A stretch of DNA of 64,000 bases from Pseudidiomarina sp. CB1 (GCF_024752025.1 NZ_JANTPU010000001.1:1488001-1552000), one strand, 5' to 3'; shown: positions 24,787-35,693, counted from the first letter of the stretch. Made by a program: numbers and translations. Notes: a model not told the origin generated them from the letters alone.

Positions 24787-25737
24787 TCAAGGTTTGATTC
24801 GTGTAAAGTTTTCAGGCACTTCTCGACAATACGCTAGTGCTTGGTCAAGCAGATCTGGTGCCAAACTATCGAACCAGCGCACCCCCGGCCATTTGCGCAA
24901 CCACGTCAATTGCCGCTTCGCTAATTGCCGGGTCGCAAAAATACCTTTGTCGACCATGGTTTGGTAATCATCGGCGCCATCCAAATACTGCCAAACCTGC
25001 CGATATCCCACACAGCGCAACGCTGGCAAGTCTAAATGTAAATCACCGCGCGCACGCAAGGCTTTGACCTCGTCAATGAACCCTTGTTCCAACATTTGTC
25101 GAAAACGTAGAGCTATACGTTCGTGCAACACTTCACGCTGCGCTGGAGCGACCGCAAGTTGAATCACTGGGTAGTTGAGCGCCCCCTGTCGAGTTTGCGT
25201 CAGCTCGGTCAACGATTTTCCGCTTATCTGATACACCTCTAACGCGCGGATCAGTCGCTGCGGATCATTCGGGTGGATTCGCGTAGCACTAACGGGGTCA
25301 ACCGCTGCAAGCTCCGCGTGCAGGGTGTCACTTCCTTCACTCGCTAAACGGGCAGTTAAATCGCGACGCACCGCTTCATTCGCCTCTGGCAATTCCGACA
25401 TACCCTCTAACAACGTCTTGAAGTACATCATCGTACCGCCGACCAGTAACGGTATCCGTCCGTTTGCCAAGATCGACTCGATCTCACGTTTTGCATCGTT
25501 AGCAAACTGTGCTGCCGAATAACGCTCGGCAGGATCACAAATATCAATCAATCGGTGCGGTGCAGCCGCTAATTCCTCAGCGGTCGGCTTGGCCGTGCCA
25601 ATATCCATGCCGCGATAGATTAAGGCCGAATCAACCGAAACGATATCTGCTCCCAGCTGTTGGCTGAGGTCAATCGCTAAGCCCGTTTTACCCGCCGCAG
25701 TGGGGCCGTAAAGGCAGATAACATAGGGTTCATTCAT
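24787..25737 (-). CDS. miaA: tRNA dimethylallyltransferase
   Basis: MiaA transfers a dimethylallyl group to adenine 37 of tRNAs reading UNN codons. The 316-residue product has the P-loop [12 protein letters not shown] (about residues 9-20), [18 protein letters not shown], and the family motifs [14 protein letters not shown] and [16 protein letters not shown]. Its start overlaps the mutL stop by four bases, so translation is probably coupled. Confidence 0.98.
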   Translation of the reverse strand: MNEPYVICLYGPTAAGKTGLAIDLSQQLGADIVSVDSALIYRGMDIGTAKPTAEELAAAPHRLIDICDPAERYSAAQFANDAKREIESILANGRIPLLVGGTMMYFKTLLEGMSELPEANEAVRRDLTARLASEGSDTLHAELAAVDPVSATRIHPNDPQRLIRALEVYQISGKSLTELTQTRQGALNYPVIQLAVAPAQREVLHERIALRFRQMLEQGFIDEVKALRARGDLHLDLPALRCVGYRQVWQYLDGADDYQTMVDKGIFATRQLAKRQLTWLRKWPGVRWFDSLAPDLLDQALAYCREVPENFTRIKP

Positions 25738-27440
25738 CGCAATGGCTCCGGTAGTTCAGGTAGTTCGACGGGCAACGTGTAGACATCGTCAGCTGCGAGC
25801 TTTTGTTGCCATACCTGCCACCAATGTTCCGCTTGAACGTGGCTGTAGTGCTGACTAACTTGCAAACGTGCAAACCACTGCCAAAACTCACGCGGTGGTT
25901 CGTCATGCTGCTCTAACATGCTCGCAACCTCGACCAAACTCGCCGCAATGTCACTGTGGCGAAGTGCACTCGGCACCTGTTTTACGAGCCAATTTCGACC
26001 TTCTTGCGTCAGCATGATACCTAACTGCGCCCAACGGTTGTTGTCGATGCGCTGCACGCGCGCCAACAATTCGGTGTCAGTGATTTTTACGGGGATTAGT
26101 AACGGCTGTCCCGCAAGGCCAGTCTGAAACTGCTGTTGCCACTTCGCTGCATGGTAATGTTGCTCGACAGCTTGCAAATGCAGAAGCTTAAGCTCTTGCG
26201 CCGCGTTTGTTGGCTGTTGGAAAAGTGCAAAACGTCCTGCCAGTACAGTTAAGAAGGTAGGCGATTCCGCCATGCTCAGTCCTTCTACTGCGGTCATCTG
26301 CGGCGCCTCGCTGAATGTCTTGCCATACTCTTGGGGCGACCGCTTAAGTCCCGGCAGAGGAGTGCTTGTGCGTGGCGGCAACTCTGCAACTTGTTGCCGT
26401 AAGTTTTCGGGTGCAGCCTTGTAGTGATGCTCCGCCGCCCCTGCGGCGCTAATGCGCAAGCCCTCACGCACGGTTTGCAAGACAAAGTCATGAATTTGCC
26501 GAGCGTGATGAAAACGCACCTCATGTTTTGCTGGATGTACATTCACATCAACATCGTGGGGTGGTAATTCCAAATACAGCACATAAGTTGCTGAGCGATC
26601 ATCACTCAGGCTGTCACCGTAAGCTTGTCGTATGGCGTGATTCAACATGCGATCACGCATCATGCGACCATTTACGTAAAAATATTGCGCATCGCCCTGA
26701 TGTCGGCAGTGGTTAGCGTCGACCACCCACCCCCAGAGCCGTACCCCCATATGTTCCGCTTCAATCAAGCGTGCATGTTCGGTAAAACGACTACCGACCA
26801 CTTTAGCGATGCGCTGTAAGGCATCCGGTGCTGCCACTGCGGGGTAATTACGCACCGTTTTCTGGTTATGATTCAGCACAATACGAACATCAAAGCGACT
26901 TAGCGCAATGCGTTTAAGCAGGTCATCAATATGGGTGAATTCGGTTTTGTCGGTACGTAAAAACTTACGCCGCGCCGGCGTATTAAAAAACAGGTCTTCA
27001 ACATCAACTGTCGTCCCATCGGGGTGACTCGCCGGTGCTAATTCAGCACTCATGTCACGGCCCTCAACCCAAGCTCGCCAAGCTTGCTCTTGAGCTGCTG
27101 GTTTCGATGTTAGTGTTAAGCGCGCCACAGAACTTATACTCGCCAGCGCCTCACCACGAAAGCCTAGACTTTGAATTGCCTCCAAGTCTGCGAGCGACTG
27201 AATTTTACTGGTGGCGTGACGCGCCAAAGCCAGCGCCAGCTCCTCTTTGATAATTCCTGCGCCATTGTCACGAATTCGAATTCGACGTCGACCGCCCTTC
27301 TCGATATCCACCGTGAGTTGGTCTGCTCCCGCATCCAAACTGTTTTCAATGAGCTCTTTGACGACCGAAGCAGGACGTTCTATCACCTCACCTGCGGCTA
27401 TTTGGTTCGCCAGGCTTATCGGGAGTAACTGTATGGGCAT
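25734..27440 (-). CDS. mutL: DNA mismatch repair protein MutL
   Basis: MutL links MutS recognition of a mismatch to strand incision. The 568-residue protein has the GHKL ATPase N-terminus: [28 protein letters not shown], the DNGAGI box and [10 protein letters not shown] (about residue 95). The C-terminal domain lacks the DQHAxxERxxYE endonuclease motif and instead reads [15 protein letters not shown]. It therefore looks like the non-nucleolytic MutL of MutH/Dam bacteria. MutH is not in this window. The stop overlaps miaA by four bases, and the start is eight bases after the amiB stop. Confidence 0.97.
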   Translation of the reverse strand: MPIQLLPISLANQIAAGEVIERPASVVKELIENSLDAGADQLTVDIEKGGRRRIRIRDNGAGIIKEELALALARHATSKIQSLADLEAIQSLGFRGEALASISSVARLTLTSKPAAQEQAWRAWVEGRDMSAELAPASHPDGTTVDVEDLFFNTPARRKFLRTDKTEFTHIDDLLKRIALSRFDVRIVLNHNQKTVRNYPAVAAPDALQRIAKVVGSRFTEHARLIEAEHMGVRLWGWVVDANHCRHQGDAQYFYVNGRMMRDRMLNHAIRQAYGDSLSDDRSATYVLYLELPPHDVDVNVHPAKHEVRFHHARQIHDFVLQTVREGLRISAAGAAEHHYKAAPENLRQQVAELPPRTSTPLPGLKRSPQEYGKTFSEAPQMTAVEGLSMAESPTFLTVLAGRFALFQQPTNAAQELKLLHLQAVEQHYHAAKWQQQFQTGLAGQPLLIPVKITDTELLARVQRIDNNRWAQLGIMLTQEGRNWLVKQVPSALRHSDIAASLVEVASMLEQHDEPPREFWQWFARLQVSQHYSHVQAEHWWQVWQQKLAADDVYTLPVELPELPEPLR

Positions 27441-27448
27441 GGTTAAAC

Positions 27449-28762
27449 CTATTCGGGGCTCGGTATTTCGAGCACTTGGCCAATTTGAATAACCGAGCTA
27501 TTCAAGTTGTTGTGTGCCTTAATTGCTGCAATAGAAGTGTTGTAACGTTGTGCGAGAATCGATAGCGACTCGCCCGAGCGCACCACGTGGCGGTTCGTTC
27601 GATTATTCGCAAACATTGTGCCGTCCGGGGGACGCCGCATGAAGTAACTACGCACGCCTTGATAAATGGCTCGCGCAAGCTTTTGCTGGTGCTGATTACT
27701 ACGCAATAATTGCTCTTCCGATGGATTCGTAATAAAACCCGTTTCCACCAACATCGACGGCATTGCTGTCGATGTCAAGACCGCCAAACTGGCATGTTGC
27801 GGTTTGGCTTTATGCATGCGAGTAATTTGCTTCAGTTCGCGAAGTACATCACTGGCGGCTTCGTAGCCACTCGCCATAGCATGATCCATACTCATCGAGA
27901 TAAGCGTTTCATTAAGGAAATTATCTTCATTTTCGACCGCAGGAACACCACCTAATACATCAGATAAGCGCTCTTTATTCTCGAGCAAGCGACCCATTTC
28001 AGTACTCGCGCGACGATTCGACAATACCCAAATCGATGCTCCGCGTGGCTGCGGTGAGGTAAATCCATCTGCATGCACTGACACAAATAAATCAGCTTTA
28101 ACACGTTCGGCCTTACGTGGTCGTTCATTCAAATTGACATAATAATCATCGGAACGAATCAAATACGCTTGCATACCGGGATCTTCATTAATCATCTTGG
28201 CGAGCGCTCGCGCAACTTTAAGAACGACGTCTTTTTCGTAGGTTCCCGATGGCCCAATCGAGCCAGGGTCGTCACCACCGTGACCAGCGTCAATGGCGAT
28301 GGTCACTTTGCGCTCTTGCAGATCATCTGCACTCAATGCTGCTTCATCCCGCTTTAACGACGTCCCCGGAAGATCCACAACCAATCGGTGCCCATGCATT
28401 TCTTGTGGTGGCAGCACCTGAATAACGGGATCTACTTGTTTATCTAACTCAAGCACAATGCGCGTACTACCAGGAAGTTTCGGCGTACTGGTACGAATTT
28501 TTTTTAATAACAATGAGCTCGACTCAAGCTGAGCGAGGTTAACGTTAAGTTCCGTGCTCGGAAAATCAATCACCAAACGATACGGATGTGATTGGTTGAG
28601 TGAGAAATAGCTATACTCCGGAGCCCCAGCCATATCAAAGACCACACGGGTGTTGTCCGGCGAAGGCCACATCCGTATGTTTTTAATTGTGTTTGCCGCG
28701 TGCACAGGTAGCACAAAAGCCGCCAGTACAAGCGTCATGACCGTGACAAAAAAACGTTGCAT
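27449..28762 (-). CDS. amiB: N-acetylmuramoyl-L-alanine amidase with AMIN and LysM domains
   Basis: This periplasmic zinc amidase cleaves the peptide from septal peptidoglycan during daughter-cell separation. The 437-residue protein has a signal peptide ending near residue 22 (VLPVHA). An AMIN septal-targeting domain spans about 25-125. The Amidase_3 domain has zinc ligands in [13 protein letters not shown] and SVHADGF and the catalytic glutamate in [16 protein letters not shown]-terminal LysM domain spans about 385-435. The LysM plus AMIN architecture and the tsaE-amiB-mutL context fit AmiB. Its start overlaps the tsaE stop by one base. Confidence 0.95.
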   Translation of the reverse strand: MQRFFVTVMTLVLAAFVLPVHAANTIKNIRMWPSPDNTRVVFDMAGAPEYSYFSLNQSHPYRLVIDFPSTELNVNLAQLESSSLLLKKIRTSTPKLPGSTRIVLELDKQVDPVIQVLPPQEMHGHRLVVDLPGTSLKRDEAALSADDLQERKVTIAIDAGHGGDDPGSIGPSGTYEKDVVLKVARALAKMINEDPGMQAYLIRSDDYYVNLNERPRKAERVKADLFVSVHADGFTSPQPRGASIWVLSNRRASTEMGRLLENKERLSDVLGGVPAVENEDNFLNETLISMSMDHAMASGYEAASDVLRELKQITRMHKAKPQHASLAVLTSTAMPSMLVETGFITNPSEEQLLRSNQHQQKLARAIYQGVRSYFMRRPPDGTMFANNRTNRHVVRSGESLSILAQRYNTSIAAIKAHNNLNSSVIQIGQVLEIPSPE

Positions 28763-29238
28763 CAGAGTTTTTCGAGGAGCTCTCGACCTCGTGTAGTTAG
28801 CGCACCTACTGTCATATCTCGCGCCTTATCAGCGTAAGCGATGACAATCTTTAAATCTGGCTCTGGTAGCACACCCGCGCCGCGCTGCGGCCACTCCGCC
28901 AAAATTATTGTATTACTGTCAAGGTAATCACGTATGCCCATAAATTCAAGTTCTTCAGGGTCCGCAAGACGGTATAAGTCAAAATGGTGGATCTGCCATG
29001 GCGGCAACTCATAACTCTCAACCAGCGTATAGGTTGGGCTTTTGACCTTACCTTGATGTCCCAATGCTTGAATAAAGCCTCGACTAAACGTGGTTTTTCC
29101 TGCGCCTAGCTCGCCTAATAAATGAATGGTTAAAGGCTTGCCATCGGTATTCTTGGCGTTATTGACTACCTGCCCTAGGCGCTCTGCTACTGCCAATAAA
29201 TCAGCTTCAGACGCTAAGAAAAACTGCTTTTCACTCAT
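28762..29238 (-). CDS. tsaE: tRNA threonylcarbamoyladenosine biosynthesis ATPase TsaE
   Basis: TsaE is the ATPase that works with TsaB and TsaD to make t6A37 on ANN-decoding tRNAs. The 158-residue protein has the Walker A motif [13 protein letters not shown] (about residues 42-54). It also has the family motifs [11 protein letters not shown] and IHHFDLYRL, and a Walker-B-like [10 protein letters not shown]. Its start overlaps the nnr stop by four bases, and its stop overlaps the amiB start. Confidence 0.97.
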   Translation of the reverse strand: MSEKQFFLASEADLLAVAERLGQVVNNAKNTDGKPLTIHLLGELGAGKTTFSRGFIQALGHQGKVKSPTYTLVESYELPPWQIHHFDLYRLADPEELEFMGIRDYLDSNTIILAEWPQRGAGVLPEPDLKIVIAYADKARDMTVGALTTRGRELLEKL

Positions 29239-30746
29239 GGATTCACTAACTTCCGTAACGGCCCAAATAAATCACTCGGTAGTGTACCACGTTCCCCTGC
29301 AATTGCAGCGTGTTCGCCAGCCACGGCGTGCAACCACGTAGCTACCGGAAGCACCGTCTCGGCGGCAAGGCCTTGACCAATAAGACTACCGACAATACCA
29401 CTCAATACATCACCCGCACCGCCCACGGCTAATGCTGGACTGCCCCGTTTACATACCCTTAAACGCGCTGCTTCGGGGTGAGTAATCAATGAACCCGCAC
29501 CCTTCAGTACCACAAATGCTTGAAAACGATGACTTAGCTCTTCGACCGCTGCATAGCGATCTTGTTCCACCTGTTTCGTCGTACAGTTTAACAAACGGGC
29601 CGCCTCGCCTGGGTGAGGCGTCAGCCAGAGCGGGGCTTGCCGCGGCAACCACTCATTGTGGTCGCTTAACAAATTCAATCCGTCGGCATCGAGAACCAAG
29701 GGCAGATCACTGTGCAAGAGCCATTCGCATAAACGTTGCGCCCAACTGCTAGTGCCCAAACCAGGGCCTAGCACCACGACATCGCAACCTTGCAGTAACC
29801 GCATTACTGCGGCGGATTCGTCTGCCGTGGTTTGTTGTACCAATAACTCAGCTTGCGCTGCCGCAATTGTGGTTTGGCTTTCGGGTTGGGTCAGCACCGA
29901 AACTTTTCCGGCTCCCGAACGCAATGCTGCTTGGCCAGCCAGCACAACCGCACCGGTCAAACCTAGACTGCCACCGACAATTGCCACATGCCCATGCCTA
30001 CCTTTATGACTGCTTCGGTGGCGGGGCGGTAAGTGTCGGGTCACTTCTTCCTGCTCAATAAGGGTGGCAAACGGTCGTTCCAACTGCCGAAACGCCGCCG
30101 AAATGCCCAACTCTGCAAGCTCTAAACGACCGCTATAATGGCAGCCTTGCCCAGTCAGTAAACCAGGCTTCCAAGCGATAAAAGTTACGGTGTAGTCGGC
30201 CTCTACGGCAATTGGACAAGGTGTGCCAGTATCACTTTGCAGGCCACTGGGACAATCAATACTTAACACCCACAGTTTATGAAACTGCTTGGCGTCATTC
30301 AGGGTATGCACCGCGCGTTGATACATTGGGTCCAGATCACGCGTGAGCCCTGTCCCCAACATGGCGTCGACAATGATGTCGTACTCCGCAAGGTGAGTGC
30401 GATCCAGTTGTGCTAAAGGCTCGACTTGTCCTTGTTGGTCATGCCATGCGTCTGCTGCTTGCTTGGCTAACTCGGTTTTGGGTTCGCTCGCCACCACGGT
30501 CACTTGGTAACCAGCGCGACTCGCTAAACGTGCCAACACCCAACCATCACCGCCATTATTTCCTGGTCCGCAAAGAATCATGATGCGCGCTGGGGCCGGT
30601 TGTTGCCGTTCCAGCGCCGCTAAACAGCTCTGGGCAGCCCGTTGCATTAACTGCGCAGGACTCACACCAAGGTTCTTCGCTGCTTCCAATTCTCGATCGC
30701 GAACCTGCTTGGTGCGAAAGACAAGCTGTTGCATACTTAATTGCAT
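29235..30746 (-). CDS. nnr: Bifunctional NAD(P)H-hydrate epimerase / ADP-dependent NAD(P)H-hydrate dehydratase
   Basis: Nnr repairs damaged hydrated NADH and NADPH. The 503-residue protein joins an N-terminal epimerase domain ([15 protein letters not shown] near residue 60, [11 protein letters not shown]) to a C-terminal ribokinase-like dehydratase. The second part has [20 protein letters not shown] near residue 254, [11 protein letters not shown], and the anion-hole motif [12 protein letters not shown] near residue 445. It is the first gene of the nnr-tsaE-amiB-mutL-miaA run and is divergent from queG across 64 bases. Confidence 0.97.
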   Translation of the reverse strand: MQLSMQQLVFRTKQVRDRELEAAKNLGVSPAQLMQRAAQSCLAALERQQPAPARIMILCGPGNNGGDGWVLARLASRAGYQVTVVASEPKTELAKQAADAWHDQQGQVEPLAQLDRTHLAEYDIIVDAMLGTGLTRDLDPMYQRAVHTLNDAKQFHKLWVLSIDCPSGLQSDTGTPCPIAVEADYTVTFIAWKPGLLTGQGCHYSGRLELAELGISAAFRQLERPFATLIEQEEVTRHLPPRHRSSHKGRHGHVAIVGGSLGLTGAVVLAGQAALRSGAGKVSVLTQPESQTTIAAAQAELLVQQTTADESAAVMRLLQGCDVVVLGPGLGTSSWAQRLCEWLLHSDLPLVLDADGLNLLSDHNEWLPRQAPLWLTPHPGEAARLLNCTTKQVEQDRYAAVEELSHRFQAFVVLKGAGSLITHPEAARLRVCKRGSPALAVGGAGDVLSGIVGSLIGQGLAAETVLPVATWLHAVAGEHAAIAGERGTLPSDLFGPLRKLVNP

Positions 30747-30810
30747 CGGTGCATCTCCACTGGTTTTTTGTTACTTTTGAGCACTCGCCTGTAAGCATAA
30801 GACGAATCAC

Positions 30811-31926
30811 ATGGATTTCCAGCAACTTGCGTTAGATATTAAAAAATGGGGCCAAGAACTCGGGTTCCAAAAGGTCGGGATTACTGATCTCGACCTTAGT
30901 AGCGAGCGTGCTGCATTGCAGCAATGGCTGGCCGAAGGAATGCATGGCGAAATGGACTACATGGAGCGTCACGCTGAGCTGCGAACCCGTCCCGATCAGT
31001 TGCACGAAGGGAGCGTCCGCGCTATCTCAGTACGTATGAATTACCTACCCGCCGAAGCTGGCTTTGCGAAAACGCTGAAGAATCCACGCCTCGGCTATAT
31101 CAGTCGCTACGCTCTCGGGCGTGACTATCATAAGCTTATGCGAAAACGCCTAAAACAACTCGGCGAACGCATCAAAGAGGCTTGCGCCGAGCTCGATTAC
31201 CGCCCGTTCGTTGATTCGGCACCCATTTTAGAACGCCCTCTCGCAGTCAAAGCAGGTTTAGGCTGGACTGGGAAACACACGCTCGTGTTGGACGAACAAG
31301 GGGGGTCTTGGTTCTTCTTAGGTGAGCTACTGGTGAACTTGCCTCTTCCCGTTGATCAACCGGTCGAAGAAAAGTGTGGAAGTTGCAAAGCCTGCATTAC
31401 GATTTGCCCAACACAAGCCATTGTCGAGCCCTACAAACTGGATGCACGACGCTGCATCTCGTATCTCACGATTGAGCTGAAATCAGCCATCCCCGAAGAG
31501 TTCCGACCGCTGATGGGCAATCGCATTTACGGCTGTGATGACTGCCAATTAATTTGTCCGTGGAATCGCTATTCGCAACTCACTGCTGAAGATGATTTTG
31601 CGCCGCGCAAAGATCTTCATACTCCCGAACTGCTTGAATTATGGCGCTGGGACGAAGCGACTTTCCTAAAACGCACAGAGGGCTCACCGATTCGACGGAT
31701 TGGTTTTGCATCTTGGCAGCGTAATCTCGCCGTCGCCTTAGGTAACGCACCGCACGATGAAGCGATTATTAGCGCACTAAAAGCGCAACGCGGTCAGGTC
31801 AATGAGATGGTCGACGAGCATATCGACTGGGCGTTACAACGTCAGCACAATAAAGCCGCAGACACCAGCAAACAAGTCTTACGTCTAACCCGCGCTATCG
31901 AGAAAGGGTTACCGCGCGACGCTTAA
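30811..31926 (+). CDS. queG: Epoxyqueuosine reductase
   Basis: QueG performs the last step of queuosine synthesis on tRNA, reducing epoxyqueuosine with a cobalamin and two 4Fe-4S clusters. The 371-residue protein has the two ferredoxin-like cysteine sets, CGSCKACITICP (about residue 190) and CDDCQLICPW (about residue 245). The FVDSAPILERPLAVKAGLGW motif lies near residue 132, and a C-terminal HEAT-like part follows. Its TAA stop shares bases with the stop of the convergent DUF1415 gene. Confidence 0.97.
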   Translation: MDFQQLALDIKKWGQELGFQKVGITDLDLSSERAALQQWLAEGMHGEMDYMERHAELRTRPDQLHEGSVRAISVRMNYLPAEAGFAKTLKNPRLGYISRYALGRDYHKLMRKRLKQLGERIKEACAELDYRPFVDSAPILERPLAVKAGLGWTGKHTLVLDEQGGSWFFLGELLVNLPLPVDQPVEEKCGSCKACITICPTQAIVEPYKLDARRCISYLTIELKSAIPEEFRPLMGNRIYGCDDCQLICPWNRYSQLTAEDDFAPRKDLHTPELLELWRWDEATFLKRTEGSPIRRIGFASWQRNLAVALGNAPHDEAIISALKAQRGQVNEMVDEHIDWALQRQHNKAADTSKQVLRLTRAIEKGLPRDA

Positions 31927-32513
31927 CCATTGTCGCGCAGGCGTTCGAGCAGCGCTTGAAAGTAGCGGACGCCGCGCTGTTGGGCAACTTCAATATTGCG
32001 CTCGGGAATGGCCTCGGGGTTGGGATAACGCGCCAGCACTTTTTCGAGGCTGGCCTCGCGTAACAGATGCAGCACCGGGAATGGAGCGCGGTTGGTATAA
32101 TTACTCACATCATCATCTGCGCTATCAGTAAACTGGTAATCCGGATGAAAGCTCGCGATTTGTAAAGTACCTTCAAGATTCAACTCGCGCAGCGTGATCT
32201 GGGCATAATCGAGCAAATCAAGATAGTCATCGAAATCATGAAAACCTTGGCTCAGCACCAGCAACGTCGTTTCAATTTGCTCATCTTCAAGCAGTTGTTG
32301 CATGGCGTTAGCAAGGTCCTCCAGCGCAGACGCTATCGACTGCGCAGAACTATCGACGTAAAGCACACGATTCTTTTCAACTTCGCGATGCGCAAAAGGG
32401 CAGAAGTTTAAGCCAACAACGACTTCAGCAACCCACTTGCGCACCGCAGTACAGGCAGGTGTTAGTTGGCTGGCGGTGGTGTTCCCCTGACTAAATCGCG
32501 ATAAATTTTCCAC
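31923..32513 (-). CDS. DUF1415 family protein
   Basis: The 196-residue cytoplasmic protein has the family signature VVVGLNFCPFAHRE near the N-terminus and DDYLDLLDYA in the middle. FHPDYQF and APFPVLHLLREAS follow, then a final IEVAQQRG. The biochemical role is not known to me. The chosen start is a GTG at 32511-32513 with AGGAAGG before it, which makes the gene overlap the upstream secreted-protein gene by 52 bases. A GTG at residue 24 would remove the overlap but lacks a ribosome-binding site. Confidence 0.88.
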   Translation of the reverse strand: MENLSRFSQGNTTASQLTPACTAVRKWVAEVVVGLNFCPFAHREVEKNRVLYVDSSAQSIASALEDLANAMQQLLEDEQIETTLLVLSQGFHDFDDYLDLLDYAQITLRELNLEGTLQIASFHPDYQFTDSADDDVSNYTNRAPFPVLHLLREASLEKVLARYPNPEAIPERNIEVAQQRGVRYFQALLERLRDNG

Positions 32514-32908
32514 TGCCCTTCCTCTTTTTTCCAGATCACCATGTAGTCATCTTTACTGAGCAGTTCGCCTTGCTGATTACTCAGGTAACCAATGCCCCGC
32601 TCGTAGGCAACATCACCATAGACTTCTATTTCGACCGGCACTGGTTTCAAAACCAATCCATGCTCAAGCATCCCCGCAAAGCTTTGCGTAATGCCCTCGG
32701 TACTATCGATTTTGCCACCCATAGGCGGGAAGAACAGCGCATCTTCGGTGTAGAAATCACTACCGACGTCGCCAACATCACCTGCTAGAAAGCGTTGATG
32801 GATGTCGTTATAAGCTGCCTTTATGGCCGCTTCAGCTGCTTCGTTTGCGTGTGCCGTAAAACTACAACAAGCACCAAGAATCAAAAGACCGAATATCAAC
32901 CTCACCAT
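32462..32908 (-). CDS. Secreted NTF2-like (SnoaL/DUF4440) family protein
   Basis: The 148-residue product has a signal peptide of about 21 residues (MVRLIFGLLILGACCSFTAHA). A small alpha/beta-cone domain follows, with DFYTEDALFFPPMGGKI near residue 52 and the closing strand EEGQWKIYRDLVRGTP. This pattern is typical of NTF2-like proteins such as DUF4440. Family members include isomerases and binding proteins, so no substrate can be named. It is probably exported to the periplasm. A GGAG ribosome-binding site lies just before the start. Confidence 0.75.
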   Translation of the reverse strand: MVRLIFGLLILGACCSFTAHANEAAEAAIKAAYNDIHQRFLAGDVGDVGSDFYTEDALFFPPMGGKIDSTEGITQSFAGMLEHGLVLKPVPVEIEVYGDVAYERGIGYLSNQQGELLSKDDYMVIWKKEEGQWKIYRDLVRGTPPPAN

Positions 32909-32976
32909 GGTTGTTGCTCCTTTTTTTGGTTAAAAAGTCAACAACAACCCTAGTAAATACTCAAAAAATCGCAAAT

Positions 32977-33891
32977 TTAGAGTGCTTGTGCTGCATACTC
33001 CAAAGCGCCGCGAACTGCCGCGACTTGCGCATCAACACATTCCACAGGATTGGTATTTGCGCTATCAGGATAAACTTCGGTGGTGGTGACAAAACGCGCG
33101 TCGGTTAAGCCCATACACAAACCTAGACCCTTGCCGTCATATTCAATGACGCCCTCTTGCACCATAGGCGCGCCGATTAAACAGCCTTTTTCATCGGCTG
33201 GTGCAATGTGGGTGATAGGTTTCACTGTCTCAATGATCGCGCGCTGAAATTCAGGCTCGGCCCGTTTGCTATCAGCAACCAGATAAAAACCGTCAGGAAT
33301 ATTCCAGTTCGTGTTGGTCGTCCCGTCGCGTGCCGCCTTCGCGGGACGAAACTCACTGTTGTCAGTATCTGTGGTTTCATGCAGATCCACGTGCACATCT
33401 GGGCTGATCTGATGCTTACTTAGGTAATTCATAATCAACGCACATTCTTGGGCAGGACTTTGCGGCTTGAAGGAGCGGTTCGGATCAACAGCTTCAGGGT
33501 TCCAACGGTTGATAGTTTCATAGCCCCACGGGCTCAAGCACGGCGCTACGATAATATTAAAGTGCGCCAAGTGGTTCACCGCTTCAGTTTCGAGAAAGTA
33601 CAAAGCGCCATGGACGCCACTGGTTTCATAGCCGTGCACTCCTCCAGTGACCAACACCGTTGGCAAATCAGTCCGCCACTTGCGGCTGCGCACCACAAAT
33701 AACGGATAACTCTGTGCGCCGTAATTCAATTCACCGTAGGTCTCCACATCGAACTGCTCGCGCAGGTGATCGATACGGCGGATCACATCATTACCATAGT
33801 CGCGCTGTTTGCTTTGCCGCGCGTACCATTCTTGCTTTTCTGCATCGCCCCATGGGGTGCCAGGGGTACCGATTGGATAATCTTGGTTCAT
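32977..33891 (-). CDS. M14-family zinc metallopeptidase
   Basis: The 304-residue protein is a carboxypeptidase-like M14 enzyme. The zinc ligands are predicted in GGVHGYETSG (His and Glu, about residues 86-89) and HVDLHET (about 170), with the catalytic Glu in TTTEVYPDS (about 268). The PNRSFKPQS segment resembles the substrate-carboxylate binding loop. No signal peptide is visible, so it is probably cytoplasmic. The substrate is unknown; members act on peptides, peptidoglycan fragments or acyl-amino acids. It stands alone, with 68 bases before the next gene. Confidence 0.85.
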   Translation of the reverse strand: MNQDYPIGTPGTPWGDAEKQEWYARQSKQRDYGNDVIRRIDHLREQFDVETYGELNYGAQSYPLFVVRSRKWRTDLPTVLVTGGVHGYETSGVHGALYFLETEAVNHLAHFNIIVAPCLSPWGYETINRWNPEAVDPNRSFKPQSPAQECALIMNYLSKHQISPDVHVDLHETTDTDNSEFRPAKAARDGTTNTNWNIPDGFYLVADSKRAEPEFQRAIIETVKPITHIAPADEKGCLIGAPMVQEGVIEYDGKGLGLCMGLTDARFVTTTEVYPDSANTNPVECVDAQVAAVRGALEYAAQAL

Positions 33892-33988
33892 TGGCTTACC
33901 ACTCCTTCGCTAACAGTTAGCTGCCGAAGCAAACAATGTTGTCGTTTGGCGCTATAGTCTAGGTGATTTCTGCACAAGCCTCCAGTAG

Positions 33989-35245
33989 TTACAACAGCAA
34001 CCACCAGGTGAGCCAGCCGGCGGTTACAGCTAAGCTCGCGATGCATAAGCTCGAGACACGCATCGCGGGATGACCGAGCAGCCCGACCATCCCCATTTTC
34101 ACTGCAGTATTGACGCTTGCTGCGAGTAAAATCGCCGGTACCGCAACGGCGTGTTCTAAGCCATTCGAAGCCATTTTTGCCAACGATAAAGTGATAGCAT
34201 CGACGTCAGTTAAACCGGAAATCGCCGCCACCGCATAGATACCAAGCGCATCAAAATATCGATGCGCATAGTGTGCAAGTAACAGAATTGCGATCAACAA
34301 AACAGCGAACTTCAGTGCGGTGACAATATCGAATGGATTATTGATAACAAAATTGATGGGCTTCGCGCTCTGGTGTGCACGCCGTACAAGGTAAATCACC
34401 CCAGCGTAAGTGACACTCATCATGACCACTAACGGTAAGATCAGCTCTTGCAGCAACGGCCAATTCAACACTGCGACCTCGACCAGCATGCGTGGAAACA
34501 TAGTTCCAGCAGCAAGCAAAATCGCCGCCACGAACAGTTGGTGTCCATGCTCTTGTAATTTCCCCAGCCGGCTAAAGCTTAGGGTCACCGCTGTCGATGA
34601 GGCAAGACCGCCTAGGAGCCCGGTCAACAAAAGTCCGCGGCGACTCCCTAACAGCTTTATCGCGAAATAGCCGATGAAAGAGATACCCGTGATGAGCACG
34701 ACCATCCAACCGATCAAATAAGGATTGATCACGTCACTTGGACCCAACCCTTGATTCGGTAAAAGAGGTAATAAAACAACGCTGATCAACAGCATCTGAA
34801 GAATCGCAAAAAGCTCGCGTTGCTGTAAGTTTTCCAGCCAACCGTGCAGCAATGGTTTAAGGCTTAATAACAATGCGGTAACTACTGCAACCGGCACCGC
34901 AATAGCGACAAAACCTGCCGTGCAAAGAGAGCCCAATAGAAAAGTAAGCAATAGAGTTAGTTCTGTAGTAATACCAAAGTCGGCGGTGCGTCTCGTCTCT
35001 AAAAGGTGTGCGGTTATGACCAACGCAGTGATACTAAAAAATACAGCAACCCAAAGCACCAAGACAAACGTCGCGGGTATTATTTCGGTCAGTAACGGCA
35101 ATACGCCACCAGCTAGACTGACTATCGCGAACGTGCGGAAACCGGCAAAACGTTGACCATCGCCTTTACCGCGCTGGCTCCAGCCGCGTTCGAGACCGAT
35201 AATTAAACCGACCGCAAGCGCGTATGCCAGCGCAAGAAAGTCCAT
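33989..35245 (-). CDS. MgtC/DUF4010 family inner-membrane protein
   Basis: The 418-residue protein is almost wholly hydrophobic, with about 11-12 membrane segments. The N-terminal third has the MgtC-like motif AVGLIIGLERGW and GFRTFAIVSLAGG. The C-terminal part has the DUF4010 motifs GLLGGLASSTAVTLSFSR and SGLTDVDAITLSLAKMA. The role is uncertain; MgtC relatives act in magnesium limitation and acid stress. It is three bases from the downstream end of the MAPEG gene, so the two are probably cotranscribed. Confidence 0.88.
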   Translation of the reverse strand: MDFLALAYALAVGLIIGLERGWSQRGKGDGQRFAGFRTFAIVSLAGGVLPLLTEIIPATFVLVLWVAVFFSITALVITAHLLETRRTADFGITTELTLLLTFLLGSLCTAGFVAIAVPVAVVTALLLSLKPLLHGWLENLQQRELFAILQMLLISVVLLPLLPNQGLGPSDVINPYLIGWMVVLITGISFIGYFAIKLLGSRRGLLLTGLLGGLASSTAVTLSFSRLGKLQEHGHQLFVAAILLAAGTMFPRMLVEVAVLNWPLLQELILPLVVMMSVTYAGVIYLVRRAHQSAKPINFVINNPFDIVTALKFAVLLIAILLLAHYAHRYFDALGIYAVAAISGLTDVDAITLSLAKMASNGLEHAVAVPAILLAASVNTAVKMGMVGLLGHPAMRVSSLCIASLAVTAGWLTWWLLL

Positions 35246-35248
35246 GCA

Positions 35249-35668
35249 TCATGCCCACATCAACATGGCACACTGCACCAATACGGCAATATTAGCGACA
35301 GCGCCTAACACAAAAAACCAGCTCCGTGGGCTTGGATTTTTTTCGGTCGCAATGGCGTAATAGAGCACCATGTGGAGGATTCGAGCGACGGCGAACAGCA
35401 TCACCCAATAGCCAAACCATTCAGACTCAAGCCCTAAAAACATGCCAAAAAATACCGTCAGTAAAAACATCGGCACATTTTCAAGGGAGTTCATAAAAGT
35501 ACGGTGGGTGCGGAAAACCAACGAGTCATGGCTACTATTTTCAGGGACCTTGCCAGGAATAGCACCCGGCTGTTTTGCTTTGACTGCTGCCGCAGTTCCC
35601 CACTGCACCAGTAAGGTAACGATAATTAACCATATACCGGTAAGCACGAGCGGATCATAGGTGTTCAT
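35249..35668 (-). CDS. MAPEG family membrane protein
   Basis: The 139-residue protein has four hydrophobic segments and the MAPEG pattern HDSLVFRTHRTFMNSLENVP at about residues 48-67, followed by RILHMVLYY near residue 100. MAPEG proteins include membrane glutathione transferases, but the bacterial substrates are mostly unknown. It lies between yheV and the DUF4010 gene and is likely cotranscribed with them. Confidence 0.9.
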   Translation of the reverse strand: MNTYDPLVLTGIWLIIVTLLVQWGTAAAVKAKQPGAIPGKVPENSSHDSLVFRTHRTFMNSLENVPMFLLTVFFGMFLGLESEWFGYWVMLFAVARILHMVLYYAIATEKNPSPRSWFFVLGAVANIAVLVQCAMLMWA

Positions 35669-35693
35669 AAGAGCTCCTTGTCGTTTGGCTTAT

